The notes under the pieces are model-generated. The model ran no database searches. It saw nothing but the letters and a program-made list of their open reading frames with translations, and had not been told where the DNA came from. The position numbers and the translations under genes are program-made. Below are positions 5,625-7,216 of a stretch of 7,216 nucleotides of DNA, piece by piece. Numbering within the stretch: position 1 is the stretch's first letter; each line of letters opens with the position of its first letter. Source of the stretch: Pseudomonadota bacterium (GTDB taxonomy: Bacteria; Pseudomonadota; Alphaproteobacteria; Sphingomonadales; Sphingomonadaceae); assembly GCA_023423775.1 (NCBI GenBank), contig JAFAEZ010000138.1:1-7216 (forward strand), in the 5' to 3' direction.

Positions 5625-6299
5625 TCAGAGCGTGGCCTCGATGCAGCGCGCGGCCTCGTCCGGATCGCTGGCCTGCGTGATCGGGCGGCCGATGACCAGG
5701 ATCGAAGCGCCGGCGTCGAGCGCGGAGCGCGGAGTCATCACCCGCTTCTGGTCGCCGATCGGGCCGTCGGCGGGGCGGACGCCCGGGACGACGAAGAAGC
5801 CATCGGGCCAGATCGCCTTGGCCGCGGCAACCTCGTTGCCCGAGCAGACGACGCCGTCGAGCCCGGCGTCGCGGGCGAGCGCGGTCAGCCGCGCAACCTG
5901 GGCATGAGGATCGGATTCGACGCCGATCGAGCCGAGGTCGCTGCCGTCGAGACTGGTGAGGACGGTGACCGCGACGACCTTGGTGCCCTTCGGCGCCGCC
6001 GCCTTGGCGTCCTCCATCATCGCCCGGCCGCCGGCCGCGTGCACGGTCAGGATCGACGGCTCCAGTGGGCGCAGCGCCTGGATCGCCTTCCCTACGGTGT
6101 TGGGAATGTCGTGAAATTTGAGGTCCAGGAATACGGGCAGGCCGAGCTCGGCCATCTCGCGTATGCCCTGGCGACCGTTGGCGGAGAAGAATTCGAGGCC
6201 GAGCTTGATGCCGCCGACATGATTGCGGACACGGCCCGCGATGGTCTTGGCGCGGTCGAGGTCGGGCGTGTCGATGGCGACGTAGATGCAGCTGCTCAT
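5625..6299 (-). CDS. pyrF: orotidine 5'-phosphate decarboxylase
   Basis: PyrF catalyses the last step of de novo UMP synthesis, decarboxylation of OMP, in the cytoplasm. The 224-residue protein is a TIM barrel with the family marks in order: D10 in YVAIDTPDL, K32 in GGIKLGLEFF, the catalytic D59-x-K61-x-x-D64 in LDLKFHDIPNTVG, H87 in LTVHAAGG, VVPGVRP at 170-176 and IGRPIT at 203-208. Length is typical for the bacterial 230-residue class. I start it at the ATG at 6299 rather than four codons earlier at 6311, because 6299 overlaps the lapA stop as ATGA, begins at the usual N-terminus (MSSCIYVAID), and neither site has a clear Shine-Dalgarno motif. Translational coupling to the upstream gene is therefore likely. 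The next gene downstream is accD, 82 bases away. Confidence 0.96.
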   Translation of the reverse strand: MSSCIYVAIDTPDLDRAKTIAGRVRNHVGGIKLGLEFFSANGRQGIREMAELGLPVFLDLKFHDIPNTVGKAIQALRPLEPSILTVHAAGGRAMMEDAKAAAPKGTKVVAVTVLTSLDGSDLGSIGVESDPHAQVARLTALARDAGLDGVVCSGNEVAAAKAIWPDGFFVVPGVRPADGPIGDQKRVMTPRSALDAGASILVIGRPITQASDPDEAARCIEATL

Positions 6300-6646
6300 G
6301 ACGCCGGCCATACTTTGCTGTCGGTAGCGATGCGATCCTCGGGCGATTGCGGTGAAACGGTGGATGCGGGAGCCGGGGGCGGCGCGGCCACGACCGAGGC
6401 GTGCATCGCCGCGGCCTGACGCTCATGCGCCTCGATCCGGCGGTGGAGCGTCCACAGCCGGGCACGGTGGACGACCAGCATCGGCACGAAGCCGAGCAGG
6501 AACGCCGCGAGCAGCAGGATCGGCAGCTTCACGTCGGCCTGGAGGCCGCCCCACAGGGTCAGGGTCACGGCGTGCCAGTTGACGCTCGCGAACAGCACGA
6601 GAATCACGGCCAAAGCGACCCAGAACAGGGTTTTCAGAAACTGCAT
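6296..6646 (-). CDS. LapA-domain (DUF1049) small membrane protein
   Basis: This 116-residue protein has two predicted transmembrane helices, about residues 3-22 (FLKTLFWVALAVILVLFASV) and 41-60 (LPILLLAAFLLGFVPMLVVH), with NWHAVTLTLWGG between them. That is the pattern of the lipopolysaccharide assembly protein A domain family. A basic, helical segment follows (RARLWTLHRRIEAHERQ), and then a Pro/Ala-rich, probably disordered cytoplasmic tail. In Enterobacteria LapA works with LapB in controlling LPS synthesis, but here no LapB partner is present and the function is not established. The start is fixed by GGGAG six bases upstream. The TGA stop overlaps the pyrF ATG, so the two genes form a transcription and translation unit. 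The domain call is good; the role is uncertain. Confidence 0.82.
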   Translation of the reverse strand: MQFLKTLFWVALAVILVLFASVNWHAVTLTLWGGLQADVKLPILLLAAFLLGFVPMLVVHRARLWTLHRRIEAHERQAAAMHASVVAAPPPAPASTVSPQSPEDRIATDSKVWPAS

Positions 6647-6652
6647 CCACGT

Positions 6653-6657
6653 CTCCC
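6653..6657 (-). promoter_or_regulatory. lapA-like gene ribosome binding site
   Basis: GGGAG on the minus strand, six bases before the ATG at 6646, fixes the start of the small membrane protein. Confidence 0.65.
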
Positions 6658-6672
6658 GAGGGCTTCCGCCTA

Positions 6673-6705
6673 CGCTCTAACAAAATCACTTGCCAGTCCA
6701 GAGCG
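6673..6705 (-). promoter_or_regulatory. AT-rich leader with inverted repeat, possible promoter of lapA-pyrF
   Basis: The 76-base gap between the patatin-like gene and lapA holds a local A/T-rich patch (TGATTTTGTTAG on the minus strand) in otherwise GC-rich sequence. It is flanked by six-base inverted arms CGCTCT (6673-6678) and AGAGCG (6700-6705), 21 bases apart. This could be a promoter with an operator. No consensus -35/-10 pair can be assigned. Confidence 0.3.
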
Positions 6706-6722
6706 AACGGCGCGCTCCGCCG

Positions 6723-7216
6723 CTAGCGGATTTCCTTGTCGAGTTCCTCGAACAGGCCGGGAATCAGGGTGAGGCGGTCGCGCTCCTCGTCGAGAATGGC
6801 GCGGAAGGCGTCGCGCTTCAGCGTGGCGACCGTGCCGGGGGCAAGGTGCATCCCTTCGGGCAAGGCCGAGACCGTGATGTCGATCAGCCGTTCGGCGCCG
6901 TGGAGGCGGCCCCACAGATAATCGTTCTCGCGATAGGCGCGGCTGAAGAAAGCGCCGAAATTGTTGAACTGGATGCCCTTGAGCGTGGCTGCCGCGCCGC
7001 CCTCGCGGATCGCGGTGGCGTCCTCGGGCGAGATGCGGTCGACCTTGATCGGATCGAATTCGTCCAGCCCTTCGCCCTGGAGCAGGGGAAGGGTGGCGAT
7101 GTCGTAAAAGGGGAAGCCCAGATAAGCCAGGATCAGCGAGCGGCGCTGCGGCTTGGGGAAGGCGTCGAGCAAGGCGGCGATCCGCGTATCCGATTCGTCG
7201 TCCCGGGCCTTGAGAT
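6723..7216 (-). CDS. patatin-like protein, C-terminal part (DUF3376-type), 5' end outside window
   Basis: The frame is open from the right edge of the window to a TAG at 6723-6725, giving about 164 residues of a longer protein. The sequence LGFPFYDIATLPLLQGEGLDEFDPIKVDRISP, followed by GIQFNNFGAFFSRAYRENDYLWGRLHGAERLID, is what I recall for the C-terminal region of large patatin-related proteins (DUF3376 type, often near 700-800 residues). The patatin domain with its Ser-Asp lipase dyad would be upstream and cannot be seen. Family members are presumed acyl hydrolases acting on lipids. The TTG at 7172 is not a start; coding continues through it. The gene is 76 bases upstream of lapA in the same direction, possibly but not clearly in one operon. 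The call rests on recognition of the C-terminal block only. Confidence 0.7.
   Translation of the reverse strand, partial: LKARDDESDTRIAALLDAFPKPQRRSLILAYLGFPFYDIATLPLLQGEGLDEFDPIKVDRISPEDATAIREGGAAATLKGIQFNNFGAFFSRAYRENDYLWGRLHGAERLIDITVSALPEGMHLAPGTVATLKRDAFRAILDEERDRLTLIPGLFEELDKEIR

Noticed and set aside
5539..6465. Open frame of 308 codons on the minus strand overlapping pyrF in another frame
   Set aside because: The Arg/Pro-rich product has no family features, and pyrF in the neighbouring frame is complete with all catalytic residues.

Overview
The window is a high-GC (roughly two-thirds G+C by eye), gene-dense piece of chromosome. It most likely comes from an alphaproteobacterium of the order Sphingomonadales. 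The reasons are the style of the proteins, the accD-folC pairing, the lapA-pyrF pairing, and a GC-rich palindromic repeat of the type that is common in sphingomonad genomes. This assignment is inference; no 16S or other marker is present.

Layout from left to right. Bases 1-65 may hold the last codons of an upstream gene. Bases 257-685 (+) encode a small stand-alone receiver-domain response regulator. It meets tail to tail, with a 16-bp overlap, a Rieske non-heme iron oxygenase alpha subunit (670-1818, -). The oxygenase is divergent from an AmpG-like major facilitator permease (1890-3272, +) across a 71-bp spacer. The permease gene again overlaps tail to tail by 16 bp with folC (3257-4588, -). 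The rest of the window is a leftward run: a C-terminal fragment of a patatin-like protein (6723-7216, open at the window edge), a lapA-domain membrane protein (6296-6646), pyrF (5625-6299), accD (4691-5542) and folC.

The minus-strand run is mostly central metabolism: PyrF makes UMP, AccD is the carboxyltransferase beta subunit for malonyl-CoA, and FolC makes dihydrofolate and polyglutamylates folates. lapA and pyrF share an ATGA stop/start overlap and are probably translationally coupled. accD and folC are separated by 102 bases that contain two GC-rich palindromes; the one next to folC covers its ribosome binding site.

The most notable feature is an absence. In many alphaproteobacteria trpF, trpB and trpA lie directly upstream of accD-folC, and as I recall between pyrF and accD in sphingomonads. 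Here pyrF and accD are only 82 bases apart, and that gap holds a strong hairpin. I see no new defence system, mobile element, CRISPR array or RNA gene. The other points of interest are hairpins placed at gene ends and an oxygenase without local redox partners.
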